Notes: generated by a model from the sequence alone, not told the origin. Counted from the stretch's first letter, positions 1-11,300 are shown. The stretch: DNA of 64,000 nt from Pelodera strongyloides (GCA_036852015.1 JAANDG010000570.1:1-64000), one strand, 5' to 3'. A program made the numbers and translations.

Positions 1-102
1 CGGCCGTCTCCTCGTCGATGTCGAGCTCGGGAGCCACGACGGCGTCCGGTACCACATCGTCCACATCCACCTTCCCCTTTGGTATCCTCCGACGAAGTTC
101 GG
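1..102 (-). CDS. possible internal coding exon at window edge, strand uncertain
   Basis: The reverse strand reads open from a good acceptor (tttcttag, AG at 104-103) to the window edge. It gives about 33 residues, ELRRRIPKGKVDVDDVVPDA followed by an acidic tail with PELDIDEETA. I do not recognise the protein. The forward strand is also open in all three frames here. Forward frame 1 could end at a donor at 82 (TTG|GTATCC) in phase 0, which would join the phase-0 endophilin exon at 836 and supply an Arg/Pro-rich linker. I slightly favour the reverse reading because the acceptor coincides with the ORF edge, but this could equally be an endophilin exon. Confidence 0.3.
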
Positions 103-835
103 CTAAGAAACATAAATTGGACCGAAAAGTTACCATCTCGTGAGTATGCAATTCCTTGTCCGCGGTAACACCAACCACTAACCAAGGGATGTGGAATGTA
201 GATACTAATGGATCGGTGTGTGTGATTGTTATGTTGGAATTGGGCAATGCTAAGGATAACTTCCCCTGATAGCTGTGGATTTAGCTGTTGTTAACCTTTG
301 TATGACTGACACGCTGTGTATGTGCTATTTGGAGAATAGTGTAGAAAGATGAATTGAACCAAACGAATGAGGGGCGTCGCCGGGTCCGTTGGCGTAGACT
401 TCTTAGGGCACCGTCGAGTCCCGGGTGCTTGTGTCATTTAGCCGGTTTAGCCATTAGCCACTCGTTAGTTCTATCGGATGTGCAAGTGATGTTGGGCGCT
501 GATGCTCATATGACTACGAGAACGATAGATTTTGTGTTACTCAACACATACTTGTGTCTTTGTCTTTCACCAAGTTGTTAGTGAATAGTTTATTGATAGT
601 TTACTGATTATTGATAGATTCATCGAAACACATATGCACTCAAAGTGATAATGAATGCACTCAAAAAGGACTACCTGAAGCTTGACTTGAAATAAGTGGG
701 AATTTCTTGGTTTCTTTTAGTTTTTTGTTGTGCATGCAATGTTTTTCTGTTCTGTTTTGTTGAAGGGGTGTTCTTGGCTGAAGATCGATGAATGGCTATT
801 ATTTAGTTGTAGTATACTGTTTTTTTTTGTTTCAG

Positions 836-1784
836 TCTCACACGAACAATTCCAGGTCTCCGATCGATCCGACTGCGTCTTCAATGCCCGGTTCCGATGC
901 CCCGCCCGCCTACTCGTCGTCGCCCGCCCACGTCAATGGTGCGTACCCCCAGGCAGGAGGGCAGCAGGCGGGCCCGCTACCTCCCAAGGCGTCTCAATCA
1001 GCTACACCCCAGGTATGAAGCCAGTTTTTTTAATTAATGACTTGTGTCCCTTGACTATTTCTACTTTTTGTAGCAGAGCATGATTTTGGACAGCCGTGGT
1101 TTCCGAACGGGCATCCTCGCTTCTATGGATTTTTAATTAAGAAATTTACCCGTGTTATCCTGCCCCCTGAAACAAAGGTATTTTTATAGAAACCATCTGC
1201 TAAAGCGCTATTCGATTTCACTGCCGAAAATGAGGGCGAACTCGAAATGAAGGAGGGTGAGATTGTGGAGTTGATTAGTCAGGTTCGTCTTGTTCATACT
1301 GTTATTCATGTTTTCGAAGGACAGTGGCTTTAGGAGAGTAGCTTCAAGTGCCCTTTGCTTTTGCTTTATAGCACACTATTTATGAAACTAGTTACGGTAA
1401 GGGTGTTGATTGTTCTATGCGTTCTATGGTACTAGTACGCTGGCTTTTGACCCCTACTCCACCATTTTTGGCAATGTTTCAAACTTATATTAGCAGCGCA
1501 CTTTGCTTTGCCTCTAACCAGTTTGCCTCTAGGGAGCATGTTAATTTTAGCCTTGGTTAGTTTGTATAAGAATAAGAATTCAAAGAGTGTCTTTTAATAG
1601 TTAATAAAGTATTGTATTATTTTTATTATTAATATTATTATTATTATTATTATTATTTATTATTATTAATTATGCAGTTATAACGTTACTTCAGATCGAT
1701 GAGAACTGGTACGAGGGTCGAGTGGGAGGACGTACTGGTCTCTTCCCCATTTCTTATGTACAAGTGTTGGTGCCGATCAAATAA
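836..1784 (+). CDS. unc-57: endophilin-A, C-terminal part with SH3 domain (5' end outside window)
   Basis: Three exons keep frame: 836-1012 (59 codons, acceptor tttcag, donor CAG|GTATGA), 1190-1282 (31 codons) and 1695-1784 (29 codons plus TAA). The first encodes a Ser/Pro/Gly/Gln-rich linker ([14 protein letters not shown]). The other two form a complete SH3 domain: [20 protein letters not shown], then [26 protein letters not shown]. The ALFDF, ENEGEL, NWYEG and GLFP-YV motifs match the endophilin-A SH3, which in known family members recruits synaptojanin and dynamin during synaptic-vesicle endocytosis. The N-terminal BAR domain that bends membrane is not in the window. The final intron contains an ATT microsatellite. 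The C-terminal tail after YVQVLV is only PIK. The symbol is by orthology to the C. elegans gene; an endophilin-B or other SH3 protein is less likely given ENEGEL. Confidence 0.87.
1615..1672. repeat. ATT/TTA microsatellite in last endophilin intron
   Basis: Run of TTA/ATT triplets with a few interruptions, ending about 22 bp before the acceptor of the last endophilin exon. Confidence 0.85.
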
Positions 1785-2218
1785 TTTACATAATTGGAGG
1801 AGGAACGAACTGAAGGAGTGCACGTTGACTCTGGTGTACTGTACTTTTGTTGATTTTGTTACCCTTGCAGAGAGAGAGAGAGAGTGATATTAGAGAGAGA
1901 GGGAGGGAGAGAGTGATTTAGAGGTAGGGTTATACCTTTCTTTCATTTGTCATTTTCCCGTTTACCATAGCACTTTATTTAATTGATATCGATGGCAATA
2001 ACTCCCCCATATACCCCTTTTGTGATCTGCATGAGTTTGCTTTTGTTTACATTGCTTTTTGCTCGTAGGCGTCGATATTCGATATTTGGTGTTTAAAGGG
2101 ATATGAAAGTAGAAATTGTTATAGTTTGATTTATTGAGAAATGTGTTCTTCTCTCGTCCCTTTATTACTTTGTTTTATTCCATTATATTTATCTGTAGTT
2201 CGTGTTTCTTTCGCCTTT

Positions 2219-2285
2219 CGTAAATATAGTAAGTAAATACAGTAAGTAAATATAATATAATATAGTAAATATAGTAAGTAAATAG
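2219..2285. repeat. AT-rich short tandem repeat
   Basis: Repeated units resembling AGTAAATATAGTAAGTAAAT; no other structure seen. Confidence 0.7.
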
Positions 2286-2949
2286 CCTTTCGTAAGTGCA
2301 GAAAAACCATGCTTTACCCTCTAGTTCAAGTTCCCCGAGTGACCCCACTTCCATAGTGCTTGCCGTTGTTCAATCCCTTATACATTAATAGTCAAAAGAT
2401 AATACTCCTATCCTAGAGATAGTGAATATAACTTCCCGGTTTCTTTTCAGTTACACGCTATTTCTACTCGTTTTCATACTTTGATTATATTTACCTGCCC
2501 TTTTTTTGTAGCTCGACCAATAATTGTTTCAGGAATGAATATGGCCAATAAGGTCTGTCTTTTGGATTATTGGATGGTATTATTTGGATTAGTACTGAAT
2601 GATCTGCAGTTATGTTACCCTAGATTTTGTGCCATTTTTTGTAGTTTGGAGGGAACGGAACCTTTGATGAAAAGTACTGTAGCTAAGTACGTAAGTACAA
2701 TGAATGTACTTTACAAGTACGGCGTGAAAAAGGAACCGGGTTCTGTTCCCTTTAATATTCCCTTAACAACCAAAGTATAATAGTTCAGGATATCTTTTCT
2801 AGGCATTGGCGCTATGTAAGGCTTTAGCATGAAAGCGATATGGCTCGTTGTTTTGAAATTTATGCTGTGCATGTAAATCATGTTCCATTATGTGACGGAA
2901 ATTTGCATGAGACCACAGAAATTTAAATATCATAGTAGTTGTCTATGAT

Positions 2950-2986
2950 ATGTTTCTCGAACCACGTGCCATACCGCTTTGTTATC
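2950..2986 (-). mobile_element. family C foldback, terminal fragment
   Basis: Carries CCACGTGCCATACCGCTTT, the right end of the family C foldback that is more complete near 52.3 kb and 57.3 kb. Confidence 0.55.
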
Positions 2987-3330
2987 TCTAACTACTAATT
3001 GTGTCTCCCTTCGGGTGTGGCTATTTTTTATCCTAGTCCGCATTACTTATGGCATTTCTTAACTGAACAACTAGGTAAATAAGCTCTTGTAAAGGGGCGG
3101 ACACTTTTTTTTATGTTTTTTTTTTGTAAGGTGATAATACTGTGTATAAACCCTTATAAACCTTTATTGAAATATATGTTGATGTTCCCCAAAATGTTTT
3201 TCTTGTGTAGGTGAACGATCAACGTTTTATTGCATTGCCAAATTAGATTTTGTTTTGTTTTTCATAATTGTAATTCCGTTAAGTATGGCTTGCCATTTTT
3301 TGTTCCATTTGATGTAGTTTTTCTATTATT

Positions 3331-3477
3331 AGCCCGTATTCTCGGGACGACGGAAATGTTCCGTTGGGGAACTCATTTGTATGCAAATTTCTCGACTATC
3401 TAGGCTACCTGGAGGAAAAATTTGCATACGAACGAGTTCCCCAACGGAGCATTTCCGTCGACCCGAGAATACGGGCT
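3331..3477. repeat. 147-bp near-perfect palindrome (family K)
   Basis: Left arm AGCCCGTATTCTCGGGACGA through GTATGCAAATTT is repeated inverted as AAATTTGCATAC through CGAGAATACGGGCT. The arms are about 60 nt around a loop of roughly 25 nt, with a few mismatches. There is no coding content. It would fold as a long hairpin if transcribed. Confidence 0.85.
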
Positions 3478-3967
3478 ATTGTATTTTGGCCTTTGTTAGA
3501 AAAATGTATGCAGTCTTCATTTTTTATGAAGATTCGGTTGCACTCACCAACTGTAGGGCACTTATTGTTTGGCCTAAATTTTTTGAGATCAAAGTAACTT
3601 ATTGGGCATCATGGCCCCTCTTTTTCCTTACCCTTTTTTTTGTGTTCTGTACCATTGTAATTGTAGATATTTAAATAAAGATTTTATGGAGTGTTTTATG
3701 TTATGAAAGTGAAAGGATGATGGAAGCTTATTACGTTATCCTTTGGTAGCGCGATAGCACTAACATTGTTTGGGTTTTAAGCTTATCGTTATATATAAGC
3801 GTATGACGTTAAGACAACACAACTATTTTTGGTTAGTGGCTGAGACCGGCTTGACCGATAAACGAAAATATGAGAGAAACTTCTGAGTAGATCGTGCAAG
3901 CAATTCGCTTATGATATAACTGAGTGCTGTGCAGCGGCGAGAGGGTTTCGTGCGTCGAAGATTGCGG

Positions 3968-4092
3968 GCCATATTCACCACTCCGATCCCCCGGGGAAAT
4001 AGTCCCTGGGGGCAGAAAATAGCATTCTAATGTGAGACACGCGGAGAAAAAGACGGGGAATTCCCCATGGGGAATTGAGTGGCGAATATGGT
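3968..4092. mobile_element. family J foldback element, copy 1
   Basis: Bounded by CCATATTCACCACTC and its inverse GAGTGGCGAATATGG. The interior GAAAATAGCATTCTA and GGGGAATTCCCCATGGGGAA recur in the copy at 50221-50330. Confidence 0.75.
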
Positions 4093-4316
4093 CTCTGGAG
4101 GATAATGTGAAAGTGTTGATGCAGTTTCACGGTGTAGACGTGGGGACTTAAATTTCGTTTTTTTTTTGTGATTTTTCTAGTAATCATTTTTTCAATCATT
4201 TGTCTGGCAGACATGACAACATGTGGCATTGAGAGGGTGTTGATGTTTCCTGAGTTCCTCCCTTTGAGTAATGTTCGTTCCTCCTTTATCCGCCCCCTCA
4301 ACCAGCTGTTCATCCT

Positions 4317-4412
4317 CCTTATTTTCTCTCTCTCTTTTTCTTTCTAGCCTCTCTTTCTCTCTCTCTGTTTTTCTTTGTCTGATCTCTCTGTCTCTGTCCT
4401 CCCTCTCATTGT
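4317..4412. repeat. CT-rich microsatellite
   Basis: Interrupted (CT)n tract about 300 bp upstream of the MARVEL gene start. Confidence 0.9.
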
Positions 4413-4706
4413 CAAGGAGGAGGATCACCTCAATAAACAGTTTCCTATTGATTTCGATTTCGGAAGTTCTATTAATAGATAGGGTTATTTATTTTGTCAG
4501 TAAGTAAGTACCGTATATACGTAGAGAACAATTATATTAAAAAAAACGTTTATTACGGTTCCGTACTCGTTCACCTATCTTACACGTTTGGATCTTCGTT
4601 CTTTTAGTTAATCTTTACACATTTTCTCCAAATATTTTTTATTATCTTTGTTCCATATTTCCTCATTGGTGTTTTTTTCTGCTACAATTACTCATAAATT
4701 GCTACA

Positions 4707-4714
4707 GTAAATTA
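4707..4714 (+). promoter_or_regulatory. probable trans-splice acceptor before MARVEL ATG
   Basis: TTGCTACAG sits 7 nt upstream of the first ATG with no upstream coding exon visible, the usual layout for nematode spliced-leader addition. Confidence 0.45.
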
Positions 4715-6806
4715 TGCCATCACATACTGAAACCACTGTTGTGGAGACCACGGAATATTACGCTAATGATGGACCTGCAGTCACTATGGAACTACCAGAG
4801 GTAGCCTTTTATGTATTCCTTTATTGAATAATAGACCGCAAGCGGCGCATTGAAGTTCGCAAAACTTCCGCGCTGTCGCTGAGCAAAAAGAATGCCGGTG
4901 GGGAGCAGCGGTATGTAACAATGTAACCTAGCCTAGCTTACAGCATAATTGCCAACAAACATACCCGCGTTTAGTGATGATATGCTACCATGAGCATTGA
5001 CCGTACACGATGCATCGTGGTGATATGCAAATTGCGTAATTATGGGAATTTGAATTTAGGTCGACTCAAACTACTGTAAAACACTCGGAGGAATTCTGAA
5101 GCTAGTTGCTATTGTGAGTTTCCTTTCTGTGGTTTATGCAACATATTTCGTTAAACGTTCTCACTTAATTTTTTTTTGGCCAAGTGCGGCCGCTCGAGAT
5201 AGGCAGCATGGAATACCTTCGCAAGGCAGGTCTTCGTGGCGTAGTTGCGACCTGCGCTGTTGGCGGGCCAACCAGGCAGAACATCCCGGGTATTGTCACT
5301 TAGATTATATCATTAAATAAACCTCTAATTGCTTATTTAGGTCCTATGTTTCTTGACGTTTGTCTGTGTTCTTTTTGGAGGCCCAGGATACTATACAGGT
5401 TAGCGTTGAAAGATTTTTTTTAGTCTCTCACTCTGTCTCTCTTTCTCTGTCCCTCCTCACGCTCTTTCCTATCTCTCCCTGCGTATACTGTAGCAGAGTA
5501 CGGTAATTCAGGTGCTGGTTGGGCTACATTCGTGTCTACTGTGGGACTGTCTGTATCCACTACCCTTCTATTTCTCTATATCTTCAAAGTGGTGGATGCA
5601 GTCCCGAAGTTCCCCTGGATTATTGCAGTATGTTTTCATTTCTACTAACTAAAGTAATACCTGACGGCCACAGGATCCGGCGCGCTTCAAATAGGCCCAA
5701 CAACTTGTAAATTAAGACCTTCGCAGTGATAATTGACAAACATGGTATCCACTAGTGCCTGCGCGCCAGCCCAAAGATTGTGCCACAGGTGCGCCATATT
5801 TTTGCCGCGTACCTTGCTCGCGCATTAGGAGCGAAGCGTGTCGCATATTCTTTGCAATATTCCAGGAGATGTGTTTCTGCTTTGCGCCAGCCCAAAACTC
5901 GTGCCACAGGTGCGCCATATTTTTGCCGCGTACCTTGCTCGCGCATTAGGAGCGAAGCGTGTCGCATATTCTTAGCAATATTCCAGGAGATGTGTTTCTG
6001 CTTCGCGTGGACAATTTTCTTCTTTATTGCTGGATCCGTGTTAGCAGTGGCTGCTGCTCAATATAGACAGACTGCTGGATGGGCAGCTGCAGCTGTGAGT
6101 AAATTATATTACCCTAACTGAACTTATTATTCTCTTGCCTTAATTAGATTTATATCCTCGCCACCTTTACCTTGCTTAGCTTACCTCATCCCGCCTTACT
6201 TTGACTAACACTATGACACAATTAGAAGTCGTGGCTACCTATCCTATTGCTATGATAAACCAGCCCAATGGTATGATCAACAGTCATATCATGTATCATG
6301 TCTGTCTTTCCTTATTTTAAATAATTATTTTACGAATATTCTCACATTTAGTTGTTTGCGTTCGCCGCCATGTGCACCTACGGGTTTGACTGCTACCTGA
6401 AGTTTTTGCAATGGAAAAATGACGAAGTGAGTAAAACATAGTTTATGTATGTGCAGGAGATAGGAAATATGAATTCCTCTTGTGGCGATGCATTTTTAAG
6501 ACGTCAGCGTTTTGTCAGCGTTCCGTCAGCGTTCCCACCCGAGGAATTGCCGTATCGTTGGCTAACAACTTGGCTAAAACTGATTATTCCTTTCTCTGCT
6601 TGGAAAAAAGACCAGCACAAGGTCCCTAATAATATTATTAGTTTAGAGGACTCACATGAAAGCCGGAAGTACATTTTTTGTCGATTTATTTTCACAAAAA
6701 GTTTCGTTTTATTGAATTTTTACAGGTGGCCACTGGCCGCGGGACTCCATTCTTGGCAGAGCAGAAAAGGCGGTTAGAGTTGGTCAGACAACAAGAGGGA
6801 GTATAG
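4714..6806 (+). CDS. MARVEL-domain tetraspan membrane protein (CMTM/MAL-like)
   Basis: Six exons keep frame and give about 192 residues: 4714-4800, 5060-5113, 5341-5398, 5512-5627, 5987-6094, 6352-6426, then a last one 6726-6806 ending in TAG (seven coding segments in all). The protein has a short acidic cytosolic N-terminus, then four hydrophobic segments: LGGILKLVAIVLCFLTFVCV, WATFVSTVGLSVSTTLLFLY, IIAEMCFCFAWTIFFFIAGS, and GWAAAALFAFAAMCTYGFDC. A charged tail follows (LAEQKRRLELVRQQEGV). The KVVDAVPKFPW loop before segment 3 and FxWTIFFFIAG match the MARVEL fold of CMTM/MAL proteins, which act in membrane apposition and vesicle trafficking. The start is the first ATG, 7 nt after a TACAG acceptor, consistent with trans-splicing. 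The intron before exon 5987 carries a 121-bp tandem duplication that copied that exon's acceptor. The exact subfamily is not assignable. Confidence 0.88.
5425..5485. repeat. CT-rich microsatellite in MARVEL intron
   Basis: Interrupted (CT)n tract ending about 27 bp before the acceptor of the exon at 5512. Confidence 0.85.
5763..6004 (+). repeat. 121-bp tandem duplication spanning an intron/exon boundary
   Basis: Unit GCGCCAGCCCAAA... at 5763-5883 is repeated at 5884-6004 with only about four differences. Each copy ends in ATATTCCAG|GAGATGTGTTTC. In copy 2 this is the acceptor and the first codons of the exon at 5987. Copy 1 therefore carries a decoy acceptor (exon-like start at 5866) with no matching donor. 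Confidence 0.9.
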
Positions 6807-6895
6807 AGAGAGAATGTCTATAGGGGAGGGAACAGAGAGGGAGACAGGGAGGGAGAGTATATTAGAGGAAACAGAGAATTAGAGAAGGAGATGGT
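6801..6895. repeat. AG-rich tract at the MARVEL stop codon
   Basis: Purine-rich AGAGAG/GGGAGA sequence starting at the TAG stop and running into the presumed 3' UTR. Confidence 0.75.
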
Positions 6896-7157
6896 TAGGA
6901 GGGGCGAAAATTTGAATGCATTAACAGATGTTTCCCGTGACCCGTGAGCTTACACCAAACAGTCCCCGAATATTCTATTTTGGCGCACAATTGAGACTTC
7001 TAACTGTTTCCTTGGTCAATTTCTGTATTTATTTGTAATTGAATTACTGCTATTTGAGTTTTTGAGTTTATTTTTTCTTATATTCTAACCGGAAGATTGG
7101 GTCAAGCCATAGGTCATGGCTTCCAGGTCATAGAGATCATGATCAGGTCATGATAGG

Positions 7158-7303
7158 TCATAGGGGTTTCCAAGTATCCCAAAAATCCGGTGTGATTCTG
7201 TCAATACCACCGTATTTCTGCACGAAACTTGCATATATAATATGAAAATATTCTCGTGTAGTTCAAAATACTGTAAATTTTCACCATAGTTGGAAACCCC
7301 ATA
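7158..7303 (-). mobile_element. family I foldback element, copy 1
   Basis: Ends GGGGTTTCCAAGTATCCCAA and TTGGAAACCCC are inverse. The whole unit matches 62143-62304 in the opposite orientation, sharing TCGTGTAGTTC, CACGAAACTTGCATATA and TGTGATTCTGTCAATAC. Confidence 0.85.
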
Positions 7304-8963
7304 ACAGAAACTATAAAGTGTATAACAATAACTGTACGCTGATATTGATGACATTGTCGTGCCCCAATTCATTCTTTTCCTAAAGTTTCGCATAATTATG
7401 GTGATCTACGATGCTCAATATGAAAAGTCATAAGAAGTACATGTTCATTAATAAATATAAGAAGTATTTAATGTATTTTAGTGTACGATAGGTCTTATTG
7501 TTAGTGTAATTCAATTCAAAGATAATCATTTGTGGCAATTTATTTTAGGCTAATTACCGGCAATTTCTTTTCAAATTGTAGGGTAATATACCTCTACTCT
7601 ATTATTATTGTTCTGATAGTTCTGGCACTAATGCTGGTTTGTTTGGATTTCTTATTTGATAAAGCTATCCTCTTTCTTTGTTCTTGTGAACTTCTGTGCG
7701 TAATAAATGATTGATTGATTGCTTGATGATAATTCTAATTGGAAAATTAGTTTTAGCCATTTAACCTGTGACTATATTCCATTTTCTTTCTCAAAGATAG
7801 GGCACCGACCAAACTCGGTCGGCAGAGAAACATTGGCGCGAAAATATCGCGCGGCGAAAGTACGAAAATGCGAAAATTTATGCAGAACCAGATAAAAAGG
7901 TGCGCGGTCACACCAGATTTTCGCGAAGGGTGCTCACAATAAGTGCACTCGCGACAACCTGGCGACAGTCCGGCGATGATTGGTCGATGTGCGCGACGAG
8001 ATTTATGCGAACCTAATGTATGGGAAAAACCCAGCGCACCGTTCGAGTTTTGCGTTGGGCGCTGCGCAATACTTGTGCAATAACTCTAGCTTATGGCGAA
8101 CTTGTGGCGCAACTGCCACGTCCTCAGGAAGTGTGCCACATATGAGCCATTTTTGTGATATCAGCCTATCGATTTCTTTTGTTTATGTCCACTTAGTGTC
8201 CATTGTTTGCACAGATTTTACTACGTGTTTGTCCATATGGAACAAATCTCAGTGAAACACTCTGTGCTTCCGACTTGCTTTATTAATTCAATGTCTAGAT
8301 TTTCATTTAGTATTAATTAGTAATTATCACCGATAAAAGGTTGTGCCGCGCACTTTTGGCACTCCGCACGCGCTGGCGGACTTTTTGCGCGATTTCGCAG
8401 AGGTATTGAGTTTTCTGGGAAATTAGCAAAGTAAAAGAATATTCGTCGTTTGTACGCTGTTTTTAAATGAATGACTAATAGTAGATTAATAGATATGTAA
8501 TAGAATCCTTGGATAAACGGACTGTTATTTTTATTCATCCTTTCGTACACCCTTTTCATACATTTACATTCATTGTATATTATTTCCCAGTTACTAGGAT
8601 GCCTCTACTAACTACTAAACCATTAATTCAATAAAATTCGTATTGTCTCTTTGTCGTTCTGTTTATAGTCACTTTTCGTTTGGCCGTATTGAATTTCACC
8701 GCCTCTCCATTTATATAAGGATGTGTGTTTAGTGTACAGTTTTGCTGTTTGGACTCTTATTATGGCACAGTTAGTACTTCTTTTTAGGTTTCTCAAAAAC
8801 CCTGAAGGCGCTATTGGCCCAGAAAGTACTTAGTTAAAGGGTTTGTCTTTTAAAAGACGAACCGATAAGAGTATAATTGCTTTTTATTGTTTCATAACTT
8901 CAAAGGTGGGCTGTGCTCACCAATTTCCATAGAAGTCCAGCCTCGTTAGGCTTGTTAACCCCA

Positions 8964-9135
8964 TTAAAGCAAAATGCCGGCCTGTTTTTGAAACGCATCG
9001 TGGACAAGTGAATTCTTATGCTAATTTACTCGAATGTAGCTCGATTTTTTTTATTCTAATTATGTCATTTGCATAAGCTGATGAGAATGCAGATGCCTAC
9101 GATGCGCTTCAAAAACCGGCCGGTATTTCGCTTTC
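8964..9135 (+). mobile_element. family A foldback MITE, copy A1
   Basis: Starts TTAAAGCAAAATGCCGGCC and ends CCGGCCGGTATTTCGCTTTC. Right TTAA degraded. Confidence 0.85.
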
Positions 9136-9532
9136 AACGCTGGTTGTAAGTTAGAGTTTAGTTCTATTTCTTCGATGGTTTACATGGTTTCTGATGTTTC
9201 TGACGGGTAACATCACAAGTGATAACGTATCCACTACTTTCCTAATGAATAAGAGAGTAGCACTAACTTTTGATACCTTTGTTATGTAAAGCAACAAACT
9301 ATATACCCAACTTTAGAATGTACGGCTCATAAACTGTTCATTAAAAGGTTCATATCTATATTATCAGTATGTATATCGTCTTTTTTTTATCTATAAACCT
9401 GTTTACTTTATAAGAGCGTGAAACTGATTAACCTCTTTTTATCGTCCGTGAACATCAAAAGCGCTGTTCCGTTCTATTTTCGTTGTTGTTTTCGAATTGT
9501 TATTTTGGTTGAGTACTTCCTTGTTGCTTCGT

Positions 9533-9800
9533 TTTAAAAAGAACACCGCCTGAACGAGACTTGGGTTTACTGTAGTTAAGGCGAAATACCGAGCCGATTT
9601 TAAAACGCATCGTGGACAACTGAATTCCTACGTATTTATGCTAATTTGCTCGAATGTAGATCGACTTTTTTATTCGAATTTATGTTCATTTGCATATTCT
9701 GCATAAGAATGCTGATGTACTCGATGTGTTTCAAAAAACGTCCGGTATTTCGCTTTAAAAAGAACACCGCCTGAACGAGACTTGGGTTTACTGTAGTTAA
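9533..9800 (+). repeat. 47-bp direct repeats flanking a family A element
   Basis: TTTAAAAAGAACACCGCCTG...CTGTAGTTAA occurs at 9533-9579 and identically at 9754-9800, on either side of copy A2. It is far longer than a transposon target-site duplication, so a segmental duplication or recombination event is implied. Confidence 0.9.
9576..9757 (+). mobile_element. family A foldback MITE, copy A2
   Basis: Starts TTAAGGCGAAATACCGAGCC and ends GTCCGGTATTTCGCTTTAA. TTAA at both ends. Confidence 0.85.
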
Positions 9801-10077
9801 TGTGGGAGAGTAAAGTACATTTGTTTTCATGTTTGTGTTTGTCTTCCTTGCGTCTTTATTCAGACTTTTTCTCATCACATTATTGTCAAAAGATAACTAT
9901 TTGAAAGTTGTTTTGTTTGTCAAAATGGATTCAATTTGGTCCCCATTGTTTGTTTTTCAATATCTATATTTGGAATAATGATTAGAAGTCCCGAAAGACT
10001 CTAAAATTAGGGCCGTTTGAAGAAAAAAAGGTAGGGCCGTTCAACCCAAATCGTAACCATATATATGTACTATCGTT

Positions 10078-10233
10078 AGAGCAGAATACTGGCCGTTTTT
10101 TGAAACACTTCGAGCACACCTGCATTTTTATGCAGCTTATTCGATTGAAGATAAATTAGAATAAAAAATCTAAATGCGTAAGGATTCAGTTGTCCACGAT
10201 GCGTTTCAAAAACCGCCCGGTATTTCGCTTTAA
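10078..10233 (+). mobile_element. family A foldback MITE, copy A3
   Basis: Eroded left end (GCAGAATACTGGCCG) and intact right end CGGTATTTCGCTTTAA. Followed by an ~87-bp segment repeated after A4. Confidence 0.8.
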
Positions 10234-10592
10234 ATTGATTATCCGGGAGCAGTGTATCTTCGAAATGAGATAAATTTCCACTCATACGTGGAAATTTATA
10301 TATTATTAATGCACACGAAATTTAAAGCGAAATACCGGCCGGCTTTTGAAACGCATCGTGGTCAACTGGATTCTTACGTATTTATGTTAATTTGCAAGTT
10401 GCTCGAATTTAGCCCGATGTTTTATTTTGTCATTTGCATAGGCTGCATAAGAATGCTGGTGTACTCAGTGTTTCAATAACCGGCCGGTATTTCGCTTTAA
10501 ATTGATTACCCGGGAGCACTGCCTCTTGGAAATGAGACACATTTCAACCCATACGCACTTATGGATCTTGTGGATGTATTATCAATGCACAC
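10234..10592 (+). repeat. diverged direct repeat of unique flank around copy A4
   Basis: ATTGATTATCCGGGAGCAGT...AATGCACACGAAA (10234-10320) recurs diverged as ATTGATTACCCGGGAGCACT...AATGCACACAAAG (10501-10592). Units of MITE plus flank are thus tandemly repeated with a period of about 267 bp. Confidence 0.8.
10322..10500 (+). mobile_element. family A foldback MITE, copy A4
   Basis: Starts TTAAAGCGAAATACCGGCCG and ends CCGGCCGGTATTTCGCTTTAA. TTAA on both sides. Confidence 0.88.
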
Positions 10593-10825
10593 AAAGTATG
10601 ATGCCCACCCCATCCCTTTAAAGATGCATAGCGCCTTGCCGTCTAGTCATGTTTTTCCTAGTTTTTCTTATGCACCAGATGTACTCCAGTTCATACTCGA
10701 CTAATGAGTATTTACATGCTTCTCGAGTGTGTGATCGTTCTCTGAGTTCCGTTTATGCCAATATTCTGTTTTTATCCACATGCATCTGTCTATATCCGTG
10801 TTTACTCGTTAATAGATATCCTTGT

Positions 10826-10827
<2 letters not shown>

Positions 10828-10863
<36 letters not shown>

Positions 10864-10893
10864 CATCTCTCTCTCTCTCTCTTTCTCTCTCTC
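10828..10893. repeat. (CT)n microsatellite
   Basis: Nearly pure CT repeat with a short interruption. Confidence 0.95.
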
Positions 10894-11300
10894 CGGTTTC
10901 ACATCAAAAGTACAAGCTTCCCCAAAACACACACACATTGTTTCGTTTATCAAAAGTCAAAAGGGATTCAATTTTGTCCCTATTGTTTGTTTTTCAATAG
11001 CTATATTTGGATAACCCTAAAGATAAGAAAAATAGTTTCAAAATTACAAAAACAAGCTGATCTGGCCGAACAGACAGCGCGCCGCCAGCACACAAACGAT
11101 GATAGAACGTGAGCGGCGACATTCTCGCGCACTGGGATGTCGTGACGAGTATTTTTATGGAGCGTTAGTTACAGAGGGTATTTCAGATTCATTGTCAGCT
11201 TAGTACTGCCGAAATTATAGCTATGTTTTTTTTAATTTTAATTTTTTTTTTTTGAAGTTTATTTTAATCACTACGCTCAGTTTTTTTTTTAATTAAATCT

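Larger units (their letters stand above)
1785..4713. other. spacer between endophilin and MARVEL gene
   Basis: I see no coding exon in these 2.9 kb. The stretch holds the presumed endophilin 3' UTR, an AG-rich tract (about 1869-1925), an AT-rich tandem of AGTAAATA-like units (about 2219-2285), a family C terminal fragment (2950-2986), a 147-bp palindrome (3331-3477), a family J foldback (3968-4092) and a CT-rich tract (4317-4412). An AATAAAG at about 3673 is a possible poly(A) signal, but nothing ties it to a gene. Confidence 0.6.

Noticed and set aside
5780..6121. 113-codon frame reading through both 121-bp units into the MARVEL exon
   Set aside because: Only the part from 5987 is the real exon. 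The rest is open because the duplicated intronic unit happens to be free of stops in that frame.
7806..8405. GC-rich blocks with GCGCG motifs as possible coding or CpG-island sequence
   Set aside because: Similar degenerate blocks recur at about 15735-15855, 39350-39410, 61430-61505 and 63610-63700. They look like an old repeat, and no consistent frame is present.
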